A stretch of 64,000 nt of DNA from JBHHUI01 sp965248775. Its GTDB lineage: Bacteria; Chloroflexota; Anaerolineae; Anaerolineales; JBHHUI01. The translations under genes and the position numbers were made by a program. The DNA lies in NCBI GenBank assembly GCA_965248775.1, contig OZ252150.1, forward strand, positions 558,001 through 622,000. The letters are read 5' to 3'. Position 1 is the first letter of the stretch; each line of letters starts with the position of its first letter. Shown in pieces: positions 51,580 to 60,588 of this stretch. The notes below the pieces were generated by a model. That model saw nothing but the letters and a program-made list of their open reading frames with translations. It did no database searches and was not told the DNA's origin.

Positions 51580-52737
51580 TTAGGCCAGCACGGCTTCCAT
51601 GATGCCCTTATAACCATGTGCGGCTTTTTCGAGCTGCTCCAACTCAATGTATTCGTCTACGATATGGACAAGCGCCTCGTGCGATGGGCCGAATCCAACT
51701 GTCGGGACTCCGGCTTCACCGATGCTATAAGCAGCGTTTGTGCAGAACTGATAGGTGCCGAACTTAACGGACAATCCAGCAGTCTCTAGTCCAGCAGTGG
51801 CAGTTCGGAGGAATGCATCTTCCTGAGGCAGCAACCAGGCCGGAAACCATTTCTCGCTTCGGAGAACGGTGTCAGTGCTGGACTCGTATTCGCCGGCTGC
51901 AATTGTGACGTTGAGCGTTGCTCCCGGTAGAGTAGGCAGGTCGGCCAAAGAAGCAAGGACACTCTCACGCGTCTCACCGGGGAGCAGCCGGCGGTCGTAG
52001 GTTGCCCGACAACGGCTGGGGATAACTGATTGTCCGGGAAAAGGTTCGGAGATGATATCCGTGAGTGCCATGATGCCGGATCCGATTATAGGATCGGTGG
52101 GTAAGTCGAGCGCTTCGATAGCCTGAATTGCCGGGAGCATGGCCTGGACGGCATTCAATCCTTGCTGAGGTGCCGAGGAATGGGATGGCTTGCCTATCGT
52201 CTCCAAATGAATCTCTACCCGTCCACGGCCACCGCGCACAAGCCTTAGGTCGCTGGCCTCGCCAATCACTACGAATTCCGGCTGTTCGGCCGCCATAACA
52301 GCGCGCAAAGCGATACCTTCCAGCACTTCTTCCATTACCGATGCAGAGATCACAACGCGGCCTCGGATTTGGGAACGATCCAGCGCGGTCGCCGCGATGA
52401 TCATGGCCGCCAGTGCGCCTTTCATATCCGAGGCGCCACGCCCGTAGAGCCGTTCTCCGACAATATCCGCACCGAAGGGCTTGTTCTCCCAAGGTACACC
52501 CGGCGCCACGCCAACCGTATCGGTATGGGCATCAAATAGGAGTGTCGGTCCGGATTGCGCACCCTCGATAACGGCGATCACACTGCCGTGTTCGTCGGCC
52601 CGCACACTGTCGAAGCCACGCGCCGGCAGATCGCGCAGCAGGAACTCAATCACGAGCTGCTCCTGCCCAGAAGGGCTTTCGAGGCGCACGAGCTGTTGGG
52701 TGAGTTCGAAGACGGCCTCGATATCCAAAAGTTTCAT
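51580..52737 (-). CDS. M20 family metallopeptidase (YgeY/ArgE/DapE-like)
   Basis: 385 residues. Metal-binding residues: His and Asp in LLFDAHTDTVG, Asp in YGRGASDMKGALAAM, Glu-Glu in ISASVMEEVLEG, Glu in VVIGEASDLRLVRGGRGR; a late His is probably that in GFGPSHEALVHI. A dimerisation domain occupies about 185-300. The GQRGR-like GGRGRVEI and the DRRLLPGETRESVL segment recall the YgeY-type hydrolases, some of which are annotated as selenium-linked, but I cannot confirm that assignment. It overlaps the endonuclease IV-like gene by 4 nt. Confidence 0.88.
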   Translation of the reverse strand: MKLLDIEAVFELTQQLVRLESPSGQEQLVIEFLLRDLPARGFDSVRADEHGSVIAVIEGAQSGPTLLFDAHTDTVGVAPGVPWENKPFGADIVGERLYGRGASDMKGALAAMIIAATALDRSQIRGRVVISASVMEEVLEGIALRAVMAAEQPEFVVIGEASDLRLVRGGRGRVEIHLETIGKPSHSSAPQQGLNAVQAMLPAIQAIEALDLPTDPIIGSGIMALTDIISEPFPGQSVIPSRCRATYDRRLLPGETRESVLASLADLPTLPGATLNVTIAAGEYESSTDTVLRSEKWFPAWLLPQEDAFLRTATAGLETAGLSVKFGTYQFCTNAAYSIGEAGVPTVGFGPSHEALVHIVDEYIELEQLEKAAHGYKGIMEAVLA

Positions 52738-53600
52738 TTCTTGCTCAGTGATTTCAGAGCATTCTGGTAGGATTTCTTTAACAAGAGTGCATCATCTTCC
52801 ATCGGCGGGCCTTCCATGAGCACGCGTCCAGCGCACTTATGTTCAGCTAACACCTTCATCAAAACGCGATATTTGATGTCTGCTTCTTTCAGGGGCAGAT
52901 GCTTTTTCTCGCCTTTGGGACCAAACTCGATGCCCGACATGTGAATGTGAATTGTCTTGAGTGCTTTCGCTCCAAGCCCTTTTTTAAGTTTCTTGAGGAT
53001 GGCTTCGAACTCTTTTTTACTGTTGACAGATCCGTCGCCGGGGCGTGCATGCAGGTGAGCAAAGTCGATACAGGGCGCGACACCTTCGATTTCCTGCGAC
53101 ATGATGATTGTGTCTTCCAGCGAACCGAGCATGGCGCCTTTGCCCATTGTCTCCGGTCGCATGATGACAGGATTGTCGTTCTCTCGCAGTTCGTCTACGA
53201 CTGCGCGTAGGCGCGGGATCGCAACTTCGAGCACCTCTTCGGGAGGATTGCCAAAGTATGATCCAGGATGAAAGATAATGTCCGTTGCTCCCGCCAGATT
53301 GCCATAATAAGCGGCATCCATCAGTCGTTTGCGGCTTTTCGGCCACTCTTCTTCGTTCGCATTCAAATTAAAGAAATATGAAGCGTGCACACTGAGAAGA
53401 ACATTATTCGCTTCCCCGGCTTCTTTGATGATGGCGCAGGTTTCCTCTTTTACTCGTACGGAACGTACCCATCCTAGTTCGAGGGCACCCATCCCGAGTT
53501 CGCGCATGCGCATGGCGGCGCCGGGAGAACCGCCCGGTTTCTTGGGGGTTGATTTTGGACTGCCCACAGTACCGAAGACGAGTGATTGTTTGGCCATCAA
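52734..53600 (-). CDS. Endonuclease IV-like TIM-barrel protein
   Basis: 288 residues. An AP-endonuclease family 2/xylose-isomerase-like barrel: SVHASYFFNLNANEEEW, DIIFHPGSYFGNPPEEVLE, IMRPETMGKGAMLGSLEDTI and PCIDFAHLHARPGDG match endonuclease IV metal-ligand blocks (His, Glu, Asp, His), and IHIHMSGIEFGPKGEKKHLPL matches the end of the fold. It would cleave abasic sites. Archaeal-type homologues have a similar short form. It is translationally coupled to the M20 peptidase gene downstream, a combination without an obvious functional link. Confidence 0.85.
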   Translation of the reverse strand: MMAKQSLVFGTVGSPKSTPKKPGGSPGAAMRMRELGMGALELGWVRSVRVKEETCAIIKEAGEANNVLLSVHASYFFNLNANEEEWPKSRKRLMDAAYYGNLAGATDIIFHPGSYFGNPPEEVLEVAIPRLRAVVDELRENDNPVIMRPETMGKGAMLGSLEDTIIMSQEIEGVAPCIDFAHLHARPGDGSVNSKKEFEAILKKLKKGLGAKALKTIHIHMSGIEFGPKGEKKHLPLKEADIKYRVLMKVLAEHKCAGRVLMEGPPMEDDALLLKKSYQNALKSLSKK

Positions 53601-53665
53601 TATTTACCTCTGAATTTTATGTATGAACTTTGCGCGATGATCTAAGAGTGTACCAGAGCAGCGCG

Positions 53666-54016
53666 CTATTTTTGCACATCGTCCCAAGGGATTGGGCTGA
53701 CGTCGTCATGGCGCAGGGAGCGGGTGGTGGTGCGCTCAATTCGCATAATGAGTTGACAGGCGGGGTCCGGGCAAACCACGCGCGAGTCAGTTTCCATCCA
53801 GTCTGCGGGATGATTCTTGCGTTGCTTTGCAGGTAGTAATGGTAGCGTCGCTTGCAGTGCATACACACAGAAGTCTGATCCATCAGGGAGCGCCAGTTTG
53901 CCCCCCCGCAGGAAAAATCGGTCGCCAATGGACATGTTGCATGTGCAGTTGCCGTCAATCGTTTCAACAACGACTTCGAGATCATAAAGTTCAAATTCGT
54001 CGTCTTTGATACTCAT
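53666..54016 (-). CDS. TIGR04076-family cysteine-rich protein
   Basis: 116 residues. DLEVVVETIDGNCTCNMSIGDRFFLRGGKLALPDG, then CVYALQATLPLLPAKQRK and VVCPDPACQLIMRIERT match the small family labelled TIGR04076. Cys residues occur in CTC and CPDPAC pairs, suggesting a metal site, but no function is established. It lies 12 nt downstream of the luciferase-like gene in the same direction. Confidence 0.82.
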   Translation of the reverse strand: MSIKDDEFELYDLEVVVETIDGNCTCNMSIGDRFFLRGGKLALPDGSDFCVYALQATLPLLPAKQRKNHPADWMETDSRVVCPDPACQLIMRIERTTTRSLRHDDVSPIPWDDVQK

Positions 54017-54028
54017 GCTGATCTCTCC

Positions 54029-55042
54029 CTAGCATTGAGTCTGCCGTAGTGTGGGTAAAACTTCCTCACCAAGCAGACGCAGACCCTCTTGTTCAGATAG
54101 GCCGTGTGGGGTGCCAAATTCCACCCGGCTGGCGCCCGCTTCGAACAGTCGTGCTGCCTGCGTGGCGACATGTCCGGGTGTTCCGACAAAGGCGAAGCAA
54201 CTCAACAGTTCATCCGAAATAAGTCCAGCGGCGGCTGCATAATCGTGGAGCGCAGCCGCCGCAGCGAGCTTATCGAGTAGTTCATCTTCCAAATTTAGAC
54301 TGCGGTCGAGCCGGGCAACAACGGGAAGGTAAAGCGCCACTTCACGCCGGGCCTTTTCACGGGCTTCAACTGCGTCGTTTGACACAACTGTGACCGAGCC
54401 AACAACCAGACCAATCTCGTGCGGGTTGCGCCCGACAGTGCGCGCCAACGAGTCCAATTCCGCGCGCACTAGTCGCACAATGTCGGGGTTGGCGGTGCCG
54501 CCCAATTTAATTTCATCCACGAAATCAATACAAGCACGCATCATCTCCGAGCCCCAAGTGCCGAGCAGGAAGGGGATTTCAGAACGCGGTATCTCCCACC
54601 TTAAAGAGTCACCGCCTGCCAACTGAAAAACCTGTCCCATAAACGGCTCGGTGGATCGCAGCAACAATTGCTTTACACAGGCAAATGTCTCGAGTATTGC
54701 AGTGATGGGTTGCTGCGGTGTTAGGCCAACAAAGTCGAGCCAGGCCCCCCGAGCCAGGCCAAGGTACGCTCGGCCGGAAGAGGCTTCGTCCAGCAATGCA
54801 AGGTTCCCCGCAATGTTAATGGGATGGGATGTGAACGGATTTACGGCTGCCGGGCCGAGCTGCACACGCTGGGTGGCATGCGCCATTTCCAGCAGGGGGA
54901 GCCACGCCGGTTGATAGAGCATATCGTTATATACCGACACGCTATCAAAGCCGTAACTCTCGGCTGCCGCTGCCAGTTCCCCATATGCCGACAAGCGCTT
55001 ATTCGTCTGAAATGCGACCGAAATTTTTCGCGGACGAGCCAA
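54029..55042 (-). CDS. LLM-class (luciferase-like) flavin or F420 oxidoreductase
   Basis: 337 residues forming a luciferase-like TIM barrel: KISVAFQTNKRLSAYGELAAAAESYGFDSVSVYND, LPLLEMAHATQRVQLGPAAVNPFTSHP and GRAYLGLARGAWLD are typical. The sequence GTWGSEMMRACIDFVDEIKLGGTANP, with a non-prolyl cis peptide region, suggests the F420-dependent branch (MER-like). Whether this organism makes F420 cannot be judged from the window. It lies 1 nt after the histidine phosphatase gene, in a run of minus-strand genes. Confidence 0.85.
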   Translation of the reverse strand: MARPRKISVAFQTNKRLSAYGELAAAAESYGFDSVSVYNDMLYQPAWLPLLEMAHATQRVQLGPAAVNPFTSHPINIAGNLALLDEASSGRAYLGLARGAWLDFVGLTPQQPITAILETFACVKQLLLRSTEPFMGQVFQLAGGDSLRWEIPRSEIPFLLGTWGSEMMRACIDFVDEIKLGGTANPDIVRLVRAELDSLARTVGRNPHEIGLVVGSVTVVSNDAVEAREKARREVALYLPVVARLDRSLNLEDELLDKLAAAAALHDYAAAAGLISDELLSCFAFVGTPGHVATQAARLFEAGASRVEFGTPHGLSEQEGLRLLGEEVLPTLRQTQC

Positions 55043-55043
55043 A

Positions 55044-55763
55044 TTACCAGCCTAAAAGATCGGGTGCGAGGAATTCGGCACGGTTTGAATATAACATACC
55101 AATCGAGCCGTTCTCAAAGAAATCGAACCGAGAGATAGCACAATTTCCCATCGCCACCCAGAATCTATCGCGGGCTGGGAGCTTGAATAACGCCATAAAG
55201 AAGAAATTATAAAATCCACCGTGACTGACAAACACGACGCGATCATCTGTGTCGCCATGCCGCTCAAGAAGCGAGGCGAGTACGAGCTGCGCCCGCGGGA
55301 GTCTTTCTTCAACTTCTTCGTAAGGCCGGTTCCACCAACCATCTTCAGTGAGCGAGTCCGGCAATACCAGGTTCGGGTAGCGTTCTTCAATATACGCCCG
55401 ATTATTACCGGGTAGGCCTGTTTGTTCGCCAGTTTCCTGATCCTCGCTTGTGATCCCACCTACTTCGTGGATGTCCTGCCAGACCTGCAGGGGCAATGCA
55501 AGTGAATTGGCGATAGTGGTGCCGGTTTCAATCGCGCGCACCATCAGGCTGCAGTAAATGTGTGTAATACCGAATCCAGATGCGTTGTGTAGATCGAATC
55601 GATCCTCTCTTCGATCCGTGCTGATGAACTGCGCAACGCTTTTCGCCTGCTCAACACCCTTTGTTGTCAACTCGGGGTCCGAGTAGCGCGGGCCATCGTA
55701 GGATGTGCCGTTCCAACGGGCGTTGTTTTGAGATTGTCCATGACGAATGAAATAAAGTTGCAT
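55044..55763 (-). CDS. Histidine phosphatase family protein
   Basis: 239 residues. The phosphohistidine motif is YFIRHGQSQNNARW, the second arginine/histidine pair is in LMVRAIETGTT, and the C-terminal His is in VFVSHGGFYNFFF. It belongs to the phosphoglycerate-mutase-like superfamily; length and motifs give no specific substrate. It starts 3 nt after the formyltransferase-like gene and is followed within 1 nt by the luciferase-like gene, so all three are probably co-transcribed. Confidence 0.9.
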   Translation of the reverse strand: MQLYFIRHGQSQNNARWNGTSYDGPRYSDPELTTKGVEQAKSVAQFISTDRREDRFDLHNASGFGITHIYCSLMVRAIETGTTIANSLALPLQVWQDIHEVGGITSEDQETGEQTGLPGNNRAYIEERYPNLVLPDSLTEDGWWNRPYEEVEERLPRAQLVLASLLERHGDTDDRVVFVSHGGFYNFFFMALFKLPARDRFWVAMGNCAISRFDFFENGSIGMLYSNRAEFLAPDLLGW

Positions 55764-55766
55764 TGT

Positions 55767-56588
55767 TTAAATGACGTGGAGCCAGCCGTCGATGAGTCCT
55801 ACCCGCCAGCCGGTCGCTGTGGTTTCATATTTGCCGGTAACCCCGGCAGCGAGTGCATAGTTTACCGTGCTTTTGGCATTATATTTTTTGTTGCCGATCT
55901 GGAATCGGTATGGGCGTTCCCATTCTTCCGTGCCGCGCATAAAATTGAAGGCTCGCTGCACGCCCCATTGGAGAGGGATACTCCAATCTTCTTCGGAGGG
56001 CCAGGATTGATAGCTCCCGGTTCCTTCTTGTTGCACCGCCGGCAGTTCTCGTTGTTCAAGTGCGTGTAGCAACAACTCTGCACCCTGCGCGGAGAGCAAT
56101 CTGTCAGCTTCCGGCCCGCTCGCACCCTCCGGCAGCGGTACGCGAGATTGTTCAATGACAGCTCCGGCATCCAATTCGGAGGTCATATGATGGATGGACA
56201 CACCCACCTCTGTGATGCCCGCGCGCAGCTGCCAAAAGAGTGGGGCCGGGCCGCGAAATTCTGGTAACCAGGAAGGATGAATGTTGATGGCTGCGACGCG
56301 TGCCTTCTGTAAGAAGAGAGTTGGCAGGCGCCGCGGAAAACAGGCTACGACAATCAGATCTGCCTCAGGTGCTGTAGCGGGAGTCATGATGGGGATTCCC
56401 TGTGTTTGTGCCCGGCTAAAAATGGTATGATTGGCATGTTGCGGGAGTAATGGAATTGTCTCAGTTGCACCGATGGCTGCAGCGATTCCCGGCTTCACAA
56501 CCGCCCTGATTTCGTGCCCTGCAGCAAGTAGTGTTTCCAGGGGTGGTAAAGAAAACACACTTTCAGTGCCGGCGAAGATTATCTTCAT
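55767..56588 (-). CDS. Formyltransferase-family protein (Fmt-like)
   Basis: 273 residues, shorter than Met-tRNA formyltransferase (about 310). The formyltransferase core is present: KIIFAGTESVFSLPPLETLLAAG, catalytic Asn and His in INIHPSWLPEFRGPAPLFW and Asp in HMTSELDAGAVIEQS. The C-terminal tRNA-binding domain is reduced and divergent (YRFQIGNKKYNAKSTVNY). It may be a formyltransferase acting on another amine such as a sugar, or a short Fmt. Divergent from yggX with 12 nt between the starts. Confidence 0.8.
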   Translation of the reverse strand: MKIIFAGTESVFSLPPLETLLAAGHEIRAVVKPGIAAAIGATETIPLLPQHANHTIFSRAQTQGIPIMTPATAPEADLIVVACFPRRLPTLFLQKARVAAINIHPSWLPEFRGPAPLFWQLRAGITEVGVSIHHMTSELDAGAVIEQSRVPLPEGASGPEADRLLSAQGAELLLHALEQRELPAVQQEGTGSYQSWPSEEDWSIPLQWGVQRAFNFMRGTEEWERPYRFQIGNKKYNAKSTVNYALAAGVTGKYETTATGWRVGLIDGWLHVI

Positions 56589-56600
56589 GGGAGAGTTGAA

Positions 56601-56963
56601 ATGACCCGAATGGTAAATTGCGTAAAACTAGGCCGGGAATTACCCGGATTGGACAAGCCGCCGTTCCCAGGTGATTTTGGAAAACGTGTTTTCGAAAACA
56701 TATCCCAGCAAGGCTGGCAGTTGTGGAAAGACCACCAGGTTATCCTGATCAACCATTACGGTTTGAATATGGCTGACCCCAGCGCAACCAACACCATCAT
56801 GGAAGAGATGGAGAAATTCTTCTTCGCTGATGATGCCAAGGTACCAGAAGAATGGGTGCCCGAAGGCGAGGGTACAGGTTCCGGGATGCCCAGCCAGCAA
56901 GGTGGCAAAGGTGCCCCCGAAGGCAAGGGCGCTCCTGCGAAGGGTGCGCCACAGCGTAAGTAA
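56601..56963 (+). CDS. yggX: Probable Fe(2+)-trafficking protein YggX with an added tail
   Basis: The first 85 or so residues match YggX: MVNCVKLGRELPGLDKPPFPGDFGKRVFENISQQGWQLWKDHQVILINHYGLNMADPSA, with Cys7 that is thought to handle iron or redox chemistry. Ordinary YggX stops near 90 residues; this one has a tail of about 30 low-complexity residues (PSQQGGKGAPEGKGAPAKGAPQRK), with a repeated GKGAP unit. The protein protects iron-sulphur clusters under oxidative stress. Followed by a GCCTTCGCGAAGGC palindrome. Confidence 0.9.
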   Translation: MTRMVNCVKLGRELPGLDKPPFPGDFGKRVFENISQQGWQLWKDHQVILINHYGLNMADPSATNTIMEEMEKFFFADDAKVPEEWVPEGEGTGSGMPSQQGGKGAPEGKGAPAKGAPQRK

Positions 56964-56993
56964 AACCCTTCAGCCTTCGCGAAGGCAACTTCG

Positions 56994-58229
56994 CTAAAGC
57001 TCCACCGGCAACAATTCGATCTCCGCTTCGATCTCAAAACGAAGACATTCGTGAGCCGTGCGCAGCGTGGCTTCTACTTCGGCCGGCTCTTCTCCAAAAG
57101 CAAAAATAAAACCGAGATAGCTCTCGCCCGCCGGCAACGGCGTGACTGGGTAGTTGAGCCTACCTGTAATTTCCACGTCTTCAATTCCCGAGATTGCCAG
57201 CGCAGCATCAACACCGGAAACTTTCCGCAGCAGCCCCTTTGCGGGGATGGGGATCATCATCACACCTCGGCTGGCGTGTTCGCGCTCAAAACTTTCAATC
57301 TCCAATCCGGCTGCCTGACGCAAAATCAATTCCTCCAGAGATACTGCTGTCGGACCAAATCGAAGTGTGGCCGAACATAACCCGCCGATGGAACGGCCGG
57401 CGATCTCTACGATCCATGCGCCTTCTTTGTTTATGCGCAGTTCTGCGTGCACCGGTCCTGTGCGCAGCCCGAGGGCGCGAGCAGCCTGGCGAGTTGTCTC
57501 TGCGATGGCGGTTTGAGTCTCTTTGGATAGGCGCGAGGGGGTTACATAAATGGTTTCCTCGAAATATGGCCCGACGAGCGGGTCAGGCTTATCGAAGAGC
57601 GCAAGAACGCGCAGTTCGTCGTCAACCAGCATAGCTTCCAACGCGACTTCCGTGCCTTCCAGATAATCCTCGACCAGTATGCTGTCGCCGATCGAGAGGG
57701 AGATGATCGCGTGCACCTGTTCCCAGGCCGCGACGAATTCTGAAGGTGTATCTGCACGGATCACACCCCGGCTGCCGTTGAGCAAGAGCGGTTTGAGTAC
57801 ACAGGGATAGTGCGGCTCGGCTGCGATCTCGGCGGGATCAATATCAAGAGGGAAGGCTGCGAAGTTCGGACTGGGAACGCCCCCTGCCAGCAAAGCCTCT
57901 CGCATGGAGAGTTTGTCGCGCGCAGCTAGGGCAGCATTCGGCTCATTGTGCGGCAGGTTGAGCGCTTTGCTGGACTGTGCCGCGATGAGACTGGCTGCGT
58001 CGTCGAGTGCAAGGATGCCTTCCAATGGACGGCGGGCAGCGCAATCCAGAATGGATTGAACGGCCGCTTCAGGGCACCGGAAATCCACCGGTAGCGGCAC
58101 ACCGGCTGTTTCAGCCAGTTCCTCGGGTATATCGACGCCCCAGATCACATCGATCCCGAGCTGTTGTGCAGCTTCGCCAAACGGGCGTGCCCGATAGGTG
58201 TTGGCGCTCATCAATAATAAGACGGCCAT
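56994..58229 (-). CDS. ATP-grasp enzyme, unknown substrate
   Basis: About 411 residues from the ATG at 58229. The ATP-grasp fold is shown by YPCVLKPLLLNGSRGVIRAD (phosphate-binding loop), ILVEDYLEGTEVALEAML, and the Mg-binding AELRINKEGAWIVEIAGRSIGGLCSATLRF (Glu-x-N-like pair). It resembles carnosine-synthase or BL00235-like ligases joining a carboxylate to an amine via an acyl phosphate. The C-terminal part has LYPVTPLPAGESYLGFIFA-like strands. A leaderless promoter lies directly upstream. The substrate is unknown. Confidence 0.86.
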   Translation of the reverse strand: MAVLLLMSANTYRARPFGEAAQQLGIDVIWGVDIPEELAETAGVPLPVDFRCPEAAVQSILDCAARRPLEGILALDDAASLIAAQSSKALNLPHNEPNAALAARDKLSMREALLAGGVPSPNFAAFPLDIDPAEIAAEPHYPCVLKPLLLNGSRGVIRADTPSEFVAAWEQVHAIISLSIGDSILVEDYLEGTEVALEAMLVDDELRVLALFDKPDPLVGPYFEETIYVTPSRLSKETQTAIAETTRQAARALGLRTGPVHAELRINKEGAWIVEIAGRSIGGLCSATLRFGPTAVSLEELILRQAAGLEIESFEREHASRGVMMIPIPAKGLLRKVSGVDAALAISGIEDVEITGRLNYPVTPLPAGESYLGFIFAFGEEPAEVEATLRTAHECLRFEIEAEIELLPVEL

Positions 58230-58235
58230 GCCGTA

Positions 58236-58244
58236 ATTGTAACA
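58236..58244 (-). promoter_or_regulatory. Extended -10 promoter of the ATP-grasp gene
   Basis: TGTTACAAT on the minus strand ends 6 nt before ATG 58229, so the mRNA would be leaderless. Confidence 0.55.
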
Positions 58245-58251
58245 GCCAGCG

Positions 58252-58623
58252 TCAGGCGCGACCGGCGATGAAATCGTCGATAGTCTCAATGGCTTTGGAT
58301 AGCCGGAACCCATATCCAAAGGCGCGGTTCCAGATTGAACGGGTTGTCTCAGGATAGGAGTCGGGGGGACGCGGCAGAATGGCGAGCAGCCGCTTGTGAT
58401 CTCCGATCGCACTGCGGATCGTCTGAAAACGCTCAGTCAGGTTTTCATCCGGCCAGTCTGCAGCATAAGCTACCGCGGCTACGATCCGCGGCAATTCAGT
58501 TTCGGCGAGCATGTCCACCGAAACGAGAAACGGCTCCCAACGCCGCCCGTGAAATTGCGCTATGAAGAAGTCTTGCTCGATGCGTTCCGCCGCTGGATCA
58601 ATGCAGAGCAATACAAGCTCCAT
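58252..58623 (-). CDS. Hypothetical protein downstream of SRAP gene
   Basis: 123 residues, not recognised. It shows a short beta-alpha pattern, starting MELVLLCIDPAAERIEQDFF and including a FHGRRWEPFLVSVDML strand pair, then a mostly helical C-terminus. It starts 3 nt after the SRAP gene stop and lies in the same direction, so it is probably co-transcribed with it. No catalytic motif is visible. Real-gene status rests on its intact frame and position. Confidence 0.6.
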   Translation of the reverse strand: MELVLLCIDPAAERIEQDFFIAQFHGRRWEPFLVSVDMLAETELPRIVAAVAYAADWPDENLTERFQTIRSAIGDHKRLLAILPRPPDSYPETTRSIWNRAFGYGFRLSKAIETIDDFIAGRA

Positions 58624-58626
58624 CGC

Positions 58627-59304
58627 TCAGTTGACCGGCAGAATGCACTCGGGGGAATCGTTCCTTGGACTGTTGACGAAGGTAGAAACAGCATACGCCT
58701 GCATTTCTGCAGCCGGGTAGGGCGCGAGCAAACTTTGCAACGCCGGACCTGAATGCTCACCTGGTAGAAGCCATTCATCATAGGCCTCTGGAGACAGAAT
58801 CACCGGCATCCTGTTGTGGATGGGTTCCATCAGCTCGTTTGGCGAGGTGGTTATGATGGTGCACGAGAGCACATGATCGCCTTCGCTCGAATGCCAGGAT
58901 TCCCACAAGCCGGCAAATGCAAAAGGCTTGCCCGATGTCAGGCTAATGAACATGGGTGTTTTTGTTTTGCTGTCTGGATGTCGTTGCCATTCGTAAAAAC
59001 CGTTCGTCGGAATCAAGCAACGACGTCGTTTGAAGGCTGCGCGAAACGATGGCTTTTCTGCAAGCGTTTCGGAACGTGCATTAATCATGCGGTTTCCGAT
59101 TTTGGGGTCTTTCGCCCAGGAAGGGATCAAACCCCAGTTGAAGAATTCGAGCTTTCTTTCCGCGCTGTTTGTTATCACCGCTACCGGTTGTGTCGGTGTA
59201 ATGTTGTATCGCGGCTGCATGGCGCCTGCCGGGGGCAGCTCTACCCCCATAAAGGAGGACTCTAGATCAGCTGGGTCTACTGCAAGTACAAATCGTCCAC
59301 ACAT
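58627..59304 (-). CDS. yedK: SRAP-domain protein (HMCES/YedK)
   Basis: 225 residues. The N-terminal MCGRFVL provides Cys2, the residue that crosslinks abasic sites after Met removal. The rest of the active site is in QPRYNITPTQPVAV, NWGLIPSWAKDPKIGNRMINARSETL, IPTNGFYEW (Glu) and THIHN-like IHNRMPVIL (His in MEPIHNRMP). It forms a thiazolidine DNA-protein crosslink with abasic sites in single-stranded DNA and protects them. Start at the conserved MCGRF. Confidence 0.94.
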   Translation of the reverse strand: MCGRFVLAVDPADLESSFMGVELPPAGAMQPRYNITPTQPVAVITNSAERKLEFFNWGLIPSWAKDPKIGNRMINARSETLAEKPSFRAAFKRRRCLIPTNGFYEWQRHPDSKTKTPMFISLTSGKPFAFAGLWESWHSSEGDHVLSCTIITTSPNELMEPIHNRMPVILSPEAYDEWLLPGEHSGPALQSLLAPYPAAEMQAYAVSTFVNSPRNDSPECILPVN

Positions 59305-59347
59305 ATTCTCACCGCTGGGTTGTCCGAAGGTTGAAACTTATCCGAAT

Positions 59348-60454
59348 TTAGCGCTTGTTTTCGATATTGACTTCAATGCGCTCGGCATTTCCGCCATTTC
59401 CAAATTTGTGATGAACATCGCGCTGCGGGAAGGGTATCACAACCCCAGCGGCATTCAACCCATGGTAGATGGCCGTATTAACACTGTCGAACATACGGCG
59501 CGTCTCAAAGTACGAATCCAACCACCAACGAACGCGGAAGATGAGCGCTGAATCTCCGAACTCGATAAAGAGTGCTTCGACCGGTTTGTTTGAGAGTACA
59601 CCTTTCACATCCTGGACAGCATTTATGATAGCGTTGCGTGCGAGTTCAATATCGCTTCCGTAAGCGACACCGACATGTATTTGAAGCCGGTACTCCGTGT
59701 TGGGAAATTCATGATTGACGATCAGGCTTTTAGCAATAAGTGAGTTGGGAATAATTACCATGCGGTTGTCGCGCGTAAGGATGCGAGTACTTCGCAGACC
59801 AATATCAATGACATCCCCCCAGGTATCCAAGTCGAGCAGCTCGATGCGGTCACCGATCCGGTAGGGCCTATCAATCATGATGACGAAGCCACTGATTGTG
59901 TCCGAGAGGGTTTCTTTCGCTGCAAGGGCAATCGCAAGTGAGCCGATGCCGAGCGTGGCAACGAGACCGCTGACATCGACCGCGAAGTATTTGAGTACTG
60001 CAATCATGAAGATGGTCGCGATGATAATGACGGCCATGCGGCGGAAAAAAGGCAATAATTGGTCATCCAGTTCTGTTTCGGTTTTTATAGTTATTTCTCT
60101 GCTGTACCAATCAAAGAATACCCCTACGATCCGGATGACAATTATGAATGCGAAAACAAGATAAAAGATAAAGAATAAGGTATCGATTGAAGCTTGCCAG
60201 CTTGTGAAGAGGAAGCTTGCGCGAGCAATCCCAATTTGCAAAGCAATTACTAGAGCAAGCCAGGTGGAAGGCTTACGCACGACTTCCAGAATTGCATCGT
60301 CGAGGGTGTTCTCGGTCTGACCGACCAGGGTAGTGGCTAGACGAGCCAAGATCATGCGGATCAACCAGCGGCCAACCGTCGCAACAGCAACAATGATAAT
60401 GATCGATATTCCAATTTGCGTAAGCTCTTCTTGAGTTAGATTGAATATTTGCAT
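59348..60454 (-). CDS. mscS: MscS-family mechanosensitive channel
   Basis: 368 residues. Hydrophobic helices lie at about 14-34, 60-80, 90-115 and 135-170. The pore helix is the glycine/alanine-rich VATLGIGSLAIALAAKETLSD, and the cytoplasmic beta domain continues with PYRIGDRIELLDLDTWGDVIDIGLRSTRI and IPNSLIAKSLIVNHEF. It gates open under membrane tension to release solutes. The ATG is 6 nt after a GATAAT box, so the mRNA may be leaderless. Confidence 0.94.
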   Translation of the reverse strand: MQIFNLTQEELTQIGISIIIIVAVATVGRWLIRMILARLATTLVGQTENTLDDAILEVVRKPSTWLALVIALQIGIARASFLFTSWQASIDTLFFIFYLVFAFIIVIRIVGVFFDWYSREITIKTETELDDQLLPFFRRMAVIIIATIFMIAVLKYFAVDVSGLVATLGIGSLAIALAAKETLSDTISGFVIMIDRPYRIGDRIELLDLDTWGDVIDIGLRSTRILTRDNRMVIIPNSLIAKSLIVNHEFPNTEYRLQIHVGVAYGSDIELARNAIINAVQDVKGVLSNKPVEALFIEFGDSALIFRVRWWLDSYFETRRMFDSVNTAIYHGLNAAGVVIPFPQRDVHHKFGNGGNAERIEVNIENKR

Positions 60455-60460
60455 AAACCG

Positions 60461-60466
60461 ATTATC
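60461..60466 (-). promoter_or_regulatory. -10 box of the mscS gene
   Basis: GATAAT on the minus strand ends 6 nt before ATG 60454, the same leaderless spacing seen for three other genes here. Confidence 0.4.
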
Positions 60467-60538
60467 CCAAGGCTGATTGCAGGTAGATATATTCTACTCA
60501 TCCCGGCGAGGAGGGAAACTCCTTCGCCTGTGGGATCA

Positions 60539-60571
60539 TAAAAGTCCCCACGGATGCGCGGGGACTTTTTT
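60539..60571 (-). terminator. Terminator after the LysM gene
   Basis: AAAAGTCCCC pairs with GGGGACTTTT across a 10-nt loop, with T/A runs on both sides; it ends the LysM transcript before mscS. Confidence 0.75.
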
Positions 60572-60588
60572 GTTGAAATCTCTGATTT

